Source: DAOSVX01 sp964493665 (GTDB lineage: Bacteria; Bacillota_I; Bacilli_A; RF39; UBA660). From it: a DNA stretch of 11,933 nt. The stretch covers positions 1-11,933 of the forward strand of contig CAZBOZ010000014.1 in NCBI GenBank assembly GCA_964493665.1, in the 5' to 3' direction. Within the stretch, counting starts at the first letter, position 1. Each line of letters starts with the position of its first letter. Positions 1-5,346 of this stretch are shown here, in pieces. Made by a program: the position numbers and the translations under genes. A model generated the notes under the pieces. The model was given only the letters and a program-made list of their open reading frames with translations, had not been told where the DNA came from and did not search any database.

Positions 1-121
1 TTGATGTATTATTTTTGGGTGTACTTTCAACTAATTGATGATTAATTCTTTGTGTAGTTTTATTTATTGAAATAATTCCTGTTCTAAGGTCGATATCATC
101 CCACTCCAAAACCGCTGATGC
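1..121 (-). pseudogene. Tyrosine recombinase (phage/transposon integrase) fragment, front part missing, continues past the left edge
   Basis: Read on the minus strand, bases 121 down to 2 are open for 40 codons and begin ASAVLEWDDIDLRTGIISIN, followed by KTTQRIN and later ESTPKN. This is the pattern of the middle of the catalytic domain of Tn916/phage-type integrases, where a hydrophobic residue-x-W-x-DID stretch precedes a beta strand and the ST-PKT segment. In the family this region lies roughly at the protein's midpoint. Here it is directly preceded in frame by a TAG stop (complement of 122-124) and there is no start codon, so the N-terminal SAM-like domain and the first catalytic arginine region are absent. 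The rest would lie to the left of base 1. I read it as the remnant of an excised or decayed element. A frameshift placing the upstream part in another frame is less likely, since 125-201 holds only AT-rich sequence and the promoter of the next gene. Confidence 0.7.
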
Positions 122-175
122 CTAAATTAGAAACGAATATAAAAATATTTAGTTTTAATTTTAAATGTTTTTTTA

Positions 176-184
176 TGCTATAAT
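176..184 (+). promoter_or_regulatory. Extended -10 promoter for the VOC gene
   Basis: TG at 176-177, one base, then a perfect TATAAT at 179-184. No convincing -35 box lies 16-18 bases upstream. The expected transcription start is near 191, giving a leader of only about 11 bases that still holds the GGTGAT ribosome binding site (193-198). Confidence 0.65.
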
Positions 185-201
185 TTAAACATGGTGATAA
201 T

Positions 202-597
202 ATGACTTTTAATAAGCTTATTCCAGAGTTGTCTGTTTCGAGTATTGAGAATAGCAAGAAGTTTTATGTTGATATACTTGGCTTTAAAATTAACTATGAG
301 AGAAAAGAAGATAAATTTGTTTTTATTGAATATTGTGGTAACCAAATGATGCTAGAACAAATTAATAATAATTGGAATGTTGGTGAATTAGAATATCCAT
401 ATGGCCGAGGAATAAATATTAGCATGGAAGTTCAAGATCTAGATTTAATTTATAAGAATTTAAAAGATAATAATTATCCATTTTTTAAAACCATTATGAT
501 AAATGAATATAAAAAAGATGATAAAATTTTAAAATCCAAAGAGTTTTTGGTAATGGATCCTGATGGATATCTTTTAAGATTTAATCAAGATATATAA
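202..597 (+). CDS. VOC-fold protein, glyoxalase/bleomycin-resistance type
   Basis: A 131-residue protein with the size and pattern of the vicinal-oxygen-chelate superfamily, closest to the bleomycin-resistance/lactoylglutathione-lyase-like single-domain proteins. The N-terminus (IPELSVSSIENSKKFYVDIL) is the first beta-alpha unit, in which a strand is followed by a helix carrying the S-x-x-FY-x-x-LGF signature. The C-terminus (EFLVMDPDGYLLRFNQ) is the usual closing strand with its DPDG-x-LLRF turn. Such proteins bind small hydrophobic ligands or act as metal-dependent lyases, isomerases or dioxygenases. I cannot name the substrate, and metal ligands are not obvious. The start follows a GGTGAT site at 193-198. 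The gene lies next to an integrase remnant, so it could have come in with that element, but this is not shown. No terminator separates it from the next gene 39 bases downstream. Confidence 0.8.
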   Translation: MTFNKLIPELSVSSIENSKKFYVDILGFKINYERKEDKFVFIEYCGNQMMLEQINNNWNVGELEYPYGRGINISMEVQDLDLIYKNLKDNNYPFFKTIMINEYKKDDKILKSKEFLVMDPDGYLLRFNQDI

Positions 598-625
598 TTG
601 AGTGTTTTTAATTTTTAATATTAAT

Positions 626-631
626 AGGTGG
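626..631 (+). promoter_or_regulatory. Ribosome binding site that sets the start at 637
   Basis: AGGTGG lies five bases before ATG 637. The in-frame GTG at 628 is part of this site and is therefore not the start. Confidence 0.7.
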
Positions 632-636
632 CTATT

Positions 637-918
637 ATGGAAAAATTTGATAAAAATATGGTAGATATCTTAGAAATTCAATTAGCCTTAGAATCTTATA
701 GAGATGATACTTTAACAGAGTTTACTGATGAAGAAGGAAATATACTTGATGAGTTGCAGCTATTAAGGGAACAAAGGAATGATTTGCCAGAAGAAGAGAA
801 AATCAAAAGATCAACAGATATCTTGTTTAAATTAAACAAAGTTTTGGATAAAATAGGTAGAGAAAAGTTTATTTTTTATGATAGTGGTGAAATAAATTAT
901 ATTTATAAAAACATCTAA
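637..918 (+). CDS. Small acidic protein of unknown function, upstream of rsgA
   Basis: A 93-residue protein that I do not recognise. It is highly charged with a clear acidic excess in residues 20-60, and is predicted mainly helical: a helix around 5-25 (VDILEIQLALESYRDD), an acidic turn with TDEEGN, a long charged helix over about 38-82, and a short aromatic tail. There is no signal peptide, membrane segment or cysteine pair. The ATG at 637 is chosen over the in-frame GTG at 628 because that GTG is part of the AGGTGG ribosome binding site. It lies 19 bases before the RsgA gene with no terminator between, so the two are probably co-transcribed and perhaps co-translated. A role near ribosome assembly is guilt by association only. 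Confidence 0.6.
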   Translation: MEKFDKNMVDILEIQLALESYRDDTLTEFTDEEGNILDELQLLREQRNDLPEEEKIKRSTDILFKLNKVLDKIGREKFIFYDSGEINYIYKNI

Positions 919-937
919 AAAAAGAAGGCGATGAATT

Positions 938-2023
938 ATGCCACATTATAATGCATACGATAGTTTTAAAACAAAAAAAAGTGTTGAAAAGAAAGCCAAA
1001 GCTAAGGCTTACGGTAAAAAGCATGAAAATGTTGAAACTTTCATAATTAACGAACATGATAATTATGGGGTAGTTATTGAGGTAAGATATGACGATGCAT
1101 ATGTTTTATATAATGGTGAAGTAGTTTTGGCAAAGCTAACTAAAGATATAAATTTAGTATGTAATCAAGCGATTTTTCCTGGGGACAAAGTAATATTATC
1201 TGAAGATTCTGCTAGCTATATAATTACGAATTTAATTAAAAGATCATCTTTATTATCAAGAATAAAAAAAGATAGCACCAGAACAAATGATATCGGATTA
1301 TCAAAAAATATTGCAGCAAATGTGGATTTGGCAGTTATAGTAGTTGCGGCAAAGGAACCGCCGTTACATCCTAAGTTTATAGATAGATATTTAATGATTT
1401 TAAAAAATAGTGGTATACCTGTTATAATATGTTTAAATAAGTGTGATTTAAAAACTGAAGAGGAAGAACAAGTTTTAAATATATATAAAAATTTAGAAAT
1501 TCCTGTCGTTGAAACATCTACATATGAAAATATCGGAATAGAAGAGTTAAAAAAGCATTTATATAAAAAGCAAGCTATTTTTGTCGGCAATAGTGGAGTT
1601 GGAAAATCTTCTTTACTGAATGCAATAATGAATGAAGACGAAATTAAAACAAGTCATGTTAGTGCTAAAAGCAAAAGAGGGAAACATACAACTACAACTT
1701 CCAAATATTATATTTGGGATGAAAATTCTTCAGTCATAGATACTCCCGGCATTAGAGGTTTAGATGTTTCAACGTTTAGTCCAATTGAAATTCAAGATTA
1801 TTTTTCAGAATTCGACAATTGGAAAGAAAAATGCAAATATAATGATTGCTTGCATTATCACGAACCTTATGACTATTGTGTTGTCAAACAGGGAGTTTCA
1901 GCTGGTTTCATTAATGCAAATAGATATGAAAGCTATTTAAGAATTATAAGTGATATATTAAATGAAGATAGTTATGATGAAATATTAAATGAAGTGCTTC
2001 TTGAAAGCAAAAAATTAAGTTAA
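938..2023 (+). CDS. rsgA: Ribosome small subunit-dependent GTPase RsgA (YjeQ/EngC family)
   Basis: A circularly permuted GTPase that acts late in 30S subunit assembly and releases itself by ribosome-stimulated GTP hydrolysis. The diagnostic motif order is visible: an N-terminal OB-fold (about residues 36-100), then G4 NKCD at 167-170, then G1 GNSGVGKS at 217-224, the T-rich switch I region (KHTTTT), and G3 DTPG at 268-271. The C-terminal zinc module has Cys299, Cys304, His306 and Cys314. At 361 residues it is longer than the usual 290-310. The extra length includes a lysine-rich N-terminal stretch (about residues 10-30) ahead of the OB-fold and two extra residues before the last zinc cysteine. 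The start at ATG 938 follows an AAGGCGATGA site. Genomes of this group may carry more than one RsgA-like gene, so this could be a paralogue. The gene ends a probable three-gene transcript stopped by the hairpin at 2089-2120. Confidence 0.93.
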   Translation: MPHYNAYDSFKTKKSVEKKAKAKAYGKKHENVETFIINEHDNYGVVIEVRYDDAYVLYNGEVVLAKLTKDINLVCNQAIFPGDKVILSEDSASYIITNLIKRSSLLSRIKKDSTRTNDIGLSKNIAANVDLAVIVVAAKEPPLHPKFIDRYLMILKNSGIPVIICLNKCDLKTEEEEQVLNIYKNLEIPVVETSTYENIGIEELKKHLYKKQAIFVGNSGVGKSSLLNAIMNEDEIKTSHVSAKSKRGKHTTTTSKYYIWDENSSVIDTPGIRGLDVSTFSPIEIQDYFSEFDNWKEKCKYNDCLHYHEPYDYCVVKQGVSAGFINANRYESYLRIISDILNEDSYDEILNEVLLESKKLS

Positions 2024-2088
2024 TTTTTGAACTATAAAAATTTTAAACTAAAATATAAAAGATGTTAAATTCCATATTGGACAACTAT

Positions 2089-2120
2089 AAGGTTTTCTAA
2101 ATGTTTAGAAAACCTTTTTT
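2089..2120 (+). terminator. Intrinsic terminator after rsgA
   Basis: A perfect 13-bp stem (2089-2101 with 2104-2116) closes on a two-base TG gap, so the closing pairs probably open into a small loop. The 3' arm runs into a T tract ending at 2120. It lies 66 bases after the rsgA stop and separates this transcript from the HD hydrolase gene. Confidence 0.88.
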
Positions 2121-2140
2121 AATATGACTTTAAAATTTTA

Positions 2141-2149
2141 TGTTATAAT
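2141..2149 (+). promoter_or_regulatory. Extended -10 promoter for the HD hydrolase operon
   Basis: TG at 2141-2142 plus one base and a perfect TATAAT at 2144-2149 (context TATGTTATAAT). No good -35 is present at the right distance. The transcript would start near 2156, about 25 bases before ATG 2181, and includes a strong GGGAGGG ribosome binding site (2170-2176). Confidence 0.7.
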
Positions 2150-2180
2150 ATTTGCATAAAAGATATTCAGGGAGGGAAGT

Positions 2181-2741
2181 ATGTACACTAAAGAAGAAGA
2201 AGCCATTAGATTTATTGTGAAAGCATTTGAAAATAAGAAAAGGCAAAAAGAAGATATTAATTCTTCTTTTCATAGTATTGGTGTTGGGTTTATGTTAAAA
2301 AGTATTGGTTGCGATGAAGAAACTGTTTTAACTGGGCTACTTCATGATGTTATAGAAGATACTCAATATGATTATAATTATATTAAAGAAAATTATGGTA
2401 AAAAAGTTGCTGATAATGTTTTATCTATATCTGAAGATGAATCAATAATTAATTTAGCAGATCGAGAAACTAAATTTATAGATAATTTAAATAATGTTAA
2501 TGACAATATTGTATTAGTAGAAATAGCTGATAAATTACATAATTTACTTTCAGACTATGAGATATGGAAAGCAAAAGGTAAAGAAGCTTTTTATACAGCT
2601 AATTCTTCTTATGAAGTAGCAAAAAGGAAATATTTAAAATATCAAGAGTTATTTAATACTAGAATATCTAATAATCAACTATTGGATAGATTTAATTATT
2701 TAGTAAATTTATACTTTGGTGGTGATGATAATGGCAGGTAA
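2181..2741 (+). CDS. HD-domain phosphohydrolase, RelA/SpoT hydrolase-like (possible small alarmone hydrolase)
   Basis: A 186-residue single-domain HD hydrolase. The metal-binding pattern resembles the ppGpp hydrolase half of RSH enzymes and the stand-alone MESH1-type hydrolases: His31 in the first helix, the paired His55-Asp56 followed by Glu59-Asp60 (GLLHDVIEDT), and a late ADKLHNL segment with Asp117 and Asn121, equivalent to the ADRLHNM motif of RelA/SpoT. There is no synthetase, TGS or ACT domain. By family it would remove the 3' pyrophosphate from (p)ppGpp in the cytoplasm, with Mn2+. Substrate is inferred, as related HD proteins act on other nucleotides. The start has an excellent GGGAGGG site. 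Its last 11 bases overlap the start of the next gene, so translation of the two is probably coupled. Confidence 0.8.
   Translation: MYTKEEEAIRFIVKAFENKKRQKEDINSSFHSIGVGFMLKSIGCDEETVLTGLLHDVIEDTQYDYNYIKENYGKKVADNVLSISEDESIINLADRETKFIDNLNNVNDNIVLVEIADKLHNLLSDYEIWKAKGKEAFYTANSSYEVAKRKYLKYQELFNTRISNNQLLDRFNYLVNLYFGGDDNGR
2718..2726 (+). promoter_or_regulatory. Ribosome binding site that sets the start at 2731
   Basis: GGTGGTGAT lies inside the end of the HD gene, four bases before ATG 2731. The upstream in-frame TTG, GTG, GTG and ATG (2716-2727) fall within or too close to this site. Confidence 0.65.
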
Positions 2742-3744
2742 TGCTTTTGCTCCAGAACATAAGCCCGAATACTTAGGACTACTTAGTAAAGAAGAAATGG
2801 AAGAAATAGAAGCTTCTTATAATTATTGTGTGGAGTATTTAAAAAGCTTTAAAACTTTTAATGCTTTTGACTTTGGTAAAGTTTTAACAATGTGTGATGA
2901 TTTATTAACTCTTGATTGGATTGAAGAAATACCCAGTTTAAATCAAAATGGCCAAAATGCTTATGATAATTTATATTCAATTTTAGTAACAGCTCTAAAC
3001 AGAGATTTTAATGGTAAAAAGATTGGTGAGATTTTAATAACGAAGGCGATAGAGGACGGTAAGGTTTTAAAAGCTTCTGAACTACTTTATGATTGTGATA
3101 AAAGATATCAAAATCTGGGTTTGAAAAACATGGCTAGATTTGGTGTGACTAAAATAAATGGACTACTTGATCCAATTCCAGCAGCAGCTAATTATGAAAC
3201 TAAGGATATTTTGATTAACACTTATGATAGATATAACCGAAGCATGATTGGGAAAGACCCAAATAAAGCGAGGATAGTTAATTTAAAATTTTTATTAGCA
3301 ATTAGGCATGAGTTTCAACATATCCTTCGAGGTCTTAAATATGATGATCCTTCTTATAATGAAACATTAGAAAATAAATTATTATTATTTGAAATGGAAA
3401 TACACCAAAAACTAGAAGCAGCTAGAACTTATGGATTATTTCACGATTTATTCCCATCAGAATATGAAGCTGATATGGTAAGCTATACTACTGTTATTAG
3501 CGATTTACAAAATGATTATAAAACTGAATATTCAGATGCTTTATGTGATTTAGTAAGTGAGATGGAAGCAAAACGCAAGCAAAATTATAAACCTCAATCA
3601 TTAGAAACGATAATTGATTATGGCTTATCTAATGTAGATTTACCTGAAAATGAAAGATATTATTTACTAACTAAACTAGAAGAATTGCAAGCTCTTATGT
3701 TAAAAGAATCTGCTCCTGATGAAGCCGATACAATGGGTAAATAA
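2731..3744 (+). CDS. Putative HEXXH zinc metalloprotein, family not recognised
   Basis: A 337-residue cytoplasmic protein without signal peptide or membrane segment. I do not recognise its family. Residues 193-197 read HEFQH, a complete HEXXH zinc-peptidase motif, preceded by a hydrophobic segment (KFLLAIR). About 47 residues later comes E-Y-E-A-D (244-248), which fits the third-ligand glutamate of gluzincins such as M48 (E-x-x-A-D). Glu194 would be the catalytic base, His193 and His197 zinc ligands, and Glu244 the likely third ligand. The N-terminal 150 residues are helical and the last 60 are a charged helical tail. The start at 2731 was chosen because the GGTGGTGAT site sits just upstream. 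It overlaps the end of the HD hydrolase gene by 11 bases, so the two products are probably made together. The motif could be fortuitous, but the matched third-ligand segment argues against that. Function unknown. Confidence 0.7.
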   Translation: MAGNAFAPEHKPEYLGLLSKEEMEEIEASYNYCVEYLKSFKTFNAFDFGKVLTMCDDLLTLDWIEEIPSLNQNGQNAYDNLYSILVTALNRDFNGKKIGEILITKAIEDGKVLKASELLYDCDKRYQNLGLKNMARFGVTKINGLLDPIPAAANYETKDILINTYDRYNRSMIGKDPNKARIVNLKFLLAIRHEFQHILRGLKYDDPSYNETLENKLLLFEMEIHQKLEAARTYGLFHDLFPSEYEADMVSYTTVISDLQNDYKTEYSDALCDLVSEMEAKRKQNYKPQSLETIIDYGLSNVDLPENERYYLLTKLEELQALMLKESAPDEADTMGK

Positions 3745-3788
3745 TTGTTTTTAAAGCAATTGAAATTAACGAATTAAGTTTATAAAAG

Positions 3789-3815
3789 AGTCACATTAAT
3801 TTGTGAACTATTTTT
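3789..3815 (+). terminator. Possible weak terminator
   Basis: AGTCACA (3789-3795) pairs with TGTGAACT (3802-3809) if one A is bulged, followed by A and five T (3811-3815). This is a short, imperfect stem, so it is only a candidate for ending the HD/metalloprotein transcript. Confidence 0.35.
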
Positions 3816-3825
3816 ATCTTGGAAA

Positions 3826-3834
3826 TGATATAAT
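3826..3834 (+). promoter_or_regulatory. Extended -10 promoter for the rRNA methyltransferase gene
   Basis: TG at 3826-3827, one base, then a perfect TATAAT at 3829-3834. No matching -35 is seen at standard spacing. Predicted leader is about 14 bases. Confidence 0.65.
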
Positions 3835-3839
3835 GTTAT

Positions 3840-3849
3840 AAGGAAGTGA
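3840..3849 (+). promoter_or_regulatory. Ribosome binding site that sets the start at 3855
   Basis: AAGGAAGTGA differs at one base from the ideal AAGGAGGTGA and lies five bases before ATG 3855. The in-frame GTG at 3846 is inside it. Confidence 0.75.
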
Positions 3850-3854
3850 AAATC

Positions 3855-4637
3855 ATGGCTTTTTTAAATGATACTAATTATTTAGAGCAGCATTTTTTAG
3901 TTGATGAAGCCGTTATTGATAAATTTATTGCAGAAGCCAATTTACACAAAAACGATATTATAGTTGAAATAGGTCCTGGTGAAGGCAATATAACTAATTT
4001 AATTGCTCCAAAAGTGGCTAAGTTATACTGTGTAGAGCTTGATGAAAGATTAAAACCAAATTTATTAAAGTTGAAAGCTGAAAATCATAATATAGAACTT
4101 ATTTTTGGCAGTGCTTTAGATGTTTATATACCAAAGTGTAACAAAATAATCACTTCATTACCATATAGCATTATTGAACCTTTTATGGAAAAATTAGTAA
4201 AATGTGAGTTTGAAGAAGCCATAATGATTTTAGGGAATAAATTTGCAAATAGCGTTTTAAGCCAAGAAATAAATAAATTAAGCTTATTTACTAATAGTTT
4301 TTTTAATATAACAAAGATAATGGAAATAACTCCTGATTCTTTTTTACCCAAGCCTAGAGTTATGTCCGCTATGTTAAAAATTTCGCCTAAAAAAGTAACA
4401 GAGATAGAAGATTTAAAAACCCTCTTATTTAGATTTATGTTTATTTATCGATCTCAGAAAGTTAAAAACGCTTTAATGGAAGCATTGATAAAAGCAAGTG
4501 TTGATAAAGATGGAAAATTTACCAAAAAAACCAGTAAAGAAAAAATAAGAAGCCTTAATATACCCACTGAAATTTTGAACAAAACATTTGAAACTTGTTC
4601 TAATAAAGATTTAGAAGCTTTGTACTATAAGCTTTAA
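3855..4637 (+). CDS. rRNA adenine N6-dimethyltransferase family protein (KsgA/Dim1-like) with SLPY motif
   Basis: A 260-residue class I SAM-dependent methyltransferase of the KsgA/Dim1/Erm family. It opens with LEQHFLVDE, the family's start signature. SAM-binding motif I is EIGPGEG at 38-44 and the acidic ribose-binding residue lies in VELDERL. The catalytic motif IV reads SLPYSI from residue 101, where nearly all family members have N-[LI]-P-Y. The C-terminal helical lobe carries the PDSFLPKPRVMSAML segment, equivalent to P-x-x-F-x-P-x-P-x-V-x-S-A. By family it would dimethylate adenines of the small-subunit rRNA helix 45 loop (KsgA) or 23S A2058 (Erm). The overall wording looks nearer to KsgA/Dim1 than to Erm. 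The Asn-to-Ser change and the lack of the usual YGRLSV segment make the target uncertain, and it may be a second, divergent paralogue. The ATG at 3855 was preferred because GTG 3846 is inside the ribosome binding site. Confidence 0.8.
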   Translation: MAFLNDTNYLEQHFLVDEAVIDKFIAEANLHKNDIIVEIGPGEGNITNLIAPKVAKLYCVELDERLKPNLLKLKAENHNIELIFGSALDVYIPKCNKIITSLPYSIIEPFMEKLVKCEFEEAIMILGNKFANSVLSQEINKLSLFTNSFFNITKIMEITPDSFLPKPRVMSAMLKISPKKVTEIEDLKTLLFRFMFIYRSQKVKNALMEALIKASVDKDGKFTKKTSKEKIRSLNIPTEILNKTFETCSNKDLEALYYKL

Positions 4638-4659
4638 AAAATACTTTGACTATTTTTTA
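4635..4659 (+). terminator. Possible A/T-only terminator hairpin
   Basis: A nine-pair A/T-only stem (4635-4643 with 4651-4659) and a seven-base loop overlaps the stop codon of the methyltransferase gene; the 3' arm is itself a T run. With no G-C pairs it would be weak. Confidence 0.35.
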
Positions 4660-4688
4660 TTGCTATAAAAAAATATATATGTTACGAT
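4660..4688 (+). promoter_or_regulatory. Promoter candidate for the gene at 4713
   Basis: TTGCTA (4660-4665), a 17-base spacer ending in TG plus one base, and TACGAT (4683-4688). Both boxes are imperfect, but the extended -10 TG is present. The start would lie near 4695, with the AGGAGG ribosome binding site at 4700-4705. Confidence 0.45.
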
Positions 4689-4712
4689 AAGCCTAATTTA
4701 GGAGGTTTTAAT

Positions 4713-5282
4713 ATGTTTGGAGCAGGAGATAAAATAACATTAACATTAGAGTTTTTTAGCATTAATAAAGACAAAAAAAGCAAAGATTGTGGAGCAAATC
4801 AAGAAGCGTTGGTTTTAAGTTTGCCACTTTCTGAGGAAGAAATAGAAAATTTGGAATTACCTCAAAATATGGATTTTGCTACGGTAACTGAATATCAACT
4901 AATTGGTGGCCAAGAAAGTTTTAGTAAAGCTTTTAATATTTATATTGGCGAAGAAATTAGTGGCCAAGAATTATCAGATCGATTTGGTGATTTTACGCTT
5001 ACTAAGTTTTTTCATGCTGAAATTGACAGGATTAATCAGTTCCATGATAAAAATGGTAGATTTCCATTTTGGCCACAAAATTTTTGGGATAGAAGGCACT
5101 ATTATATAATGGGAGATCAAAATCAAAAATTCCTTGTTACAGGCATAAATAATAATGACAAGGTAGTACAAGATATTAATAACTTTAAAAGGCTTTTAAT
5201 TGAAATCTCAAGAGAATTTGATGCAATTAAGCAAAGCGCAGAAGCTATAAAAAAATTAGGATTAACTCCAAAAGAAAAATAA
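4713..5282 (+). CDS. Protein of unknown function (189 residues)
   Basis: I do not recognise this protein. It is a soluble, 189-residue product with a strong AGGAGG site seven bases before the ATG, so the gene is very likely real. The first 75 residues look beta-rich (DKITLTLEFFSI, QEALVLSLPL, TVTEYQLIG), with an acidic SEEEIENLEL turn. Residues about 75-105 are more helical. The most distinctive part is an aromatic and proline-rich cluster near residues 115-132 (GRFPFWPQNFWDRRHYYI), which would be the best search seed. A final beta segment (KFLVTGI) is followed by a charged helix (about 148-182). There is no signal peptide, membrane segment or cysteine cluster. It stands alone between its own promoter and a strong terminator. 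Its short flanks and normal composition give no sign of transfer. Confidence 0.75.
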   Translation: MFGAGDKITLTLEFFSINKDKKSKDCGANQEALVLSLPLSEEEIENLELPQNMDFATVTEYQLIGGQESFSKAFNIYIGEEISGQELSDRFGDFTLTKFFHAEIDRINQFHDKNGRFPFWPQNFWDRRHYYIMGDQNQKFLVTGINNNDKVVQDINNFKRLLIEISREFDAIKQSAEAIKKLGLTPKEK

Positions 5283-5310
5283 AGAATATTAAACCTTAAT
5301 ATTCTTTTTA
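5281..5310 (+). terminator. Intrinsic terminator overlapping the stop codon
   Basis: A perfect 12-bp stem (5281-5292 with 5296-5307) with a three-base loop and a T run to 5309. The left arm begins within the TAA stop of the gene at 4713-5282. Confidence 0.85.
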
Positions 5311-5314
5311 TATA

Positions 5315-5323
5315 TGTTATAAT
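5315..5323 (+). promoter_or_regulatory. Extended -10 promoter for the MATE-like gene
   Basis: TG at 5315-5316, one base, TATAAT at 5318-5323. The -35 position would fall inside the preceding terminator stem and shows no good match. Expected leader about 17 bases, with AGGAGA at 5337-5342. Confidence 0.65.
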
Positions 5324-5346
5324 TTATATATATATTAGGAGAACTC

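Noticed and set aside
191..205. Five-codon upstream open frame ATG GTG ATA ATA TGA before the VOC gene
   Set aside because: Its ATG would lie at the very 5' end of the transcript with no ribosome binding site of its own, and its bases are the ribosome binding site of the VOC gene. A leaderless peptide is possible but unsupported.
869..1057. Minus-strand open frame of 62 codons opposite the start of rsgA
   Set aside because: It lies across the end of one well-supported gene and the start of another, has no ribosome binding site and has the composition of a shadow frame.
1216..1590. Minus-strand open frame of 124 codons inside rsgA
   Set aside because: It is wholly antisense to conserved GTPase motifs; its length reflects low stop density on the opposite strand, not a gene.
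4903..5171. Plus-strand alternate frame (4903-5109) and minus-strand frame (4974-5171) inside the unknown gene
   Set aside because: Both lack a ribosome binding site and sit within a gene with a strong AGGAGG start and a fitting terminator.
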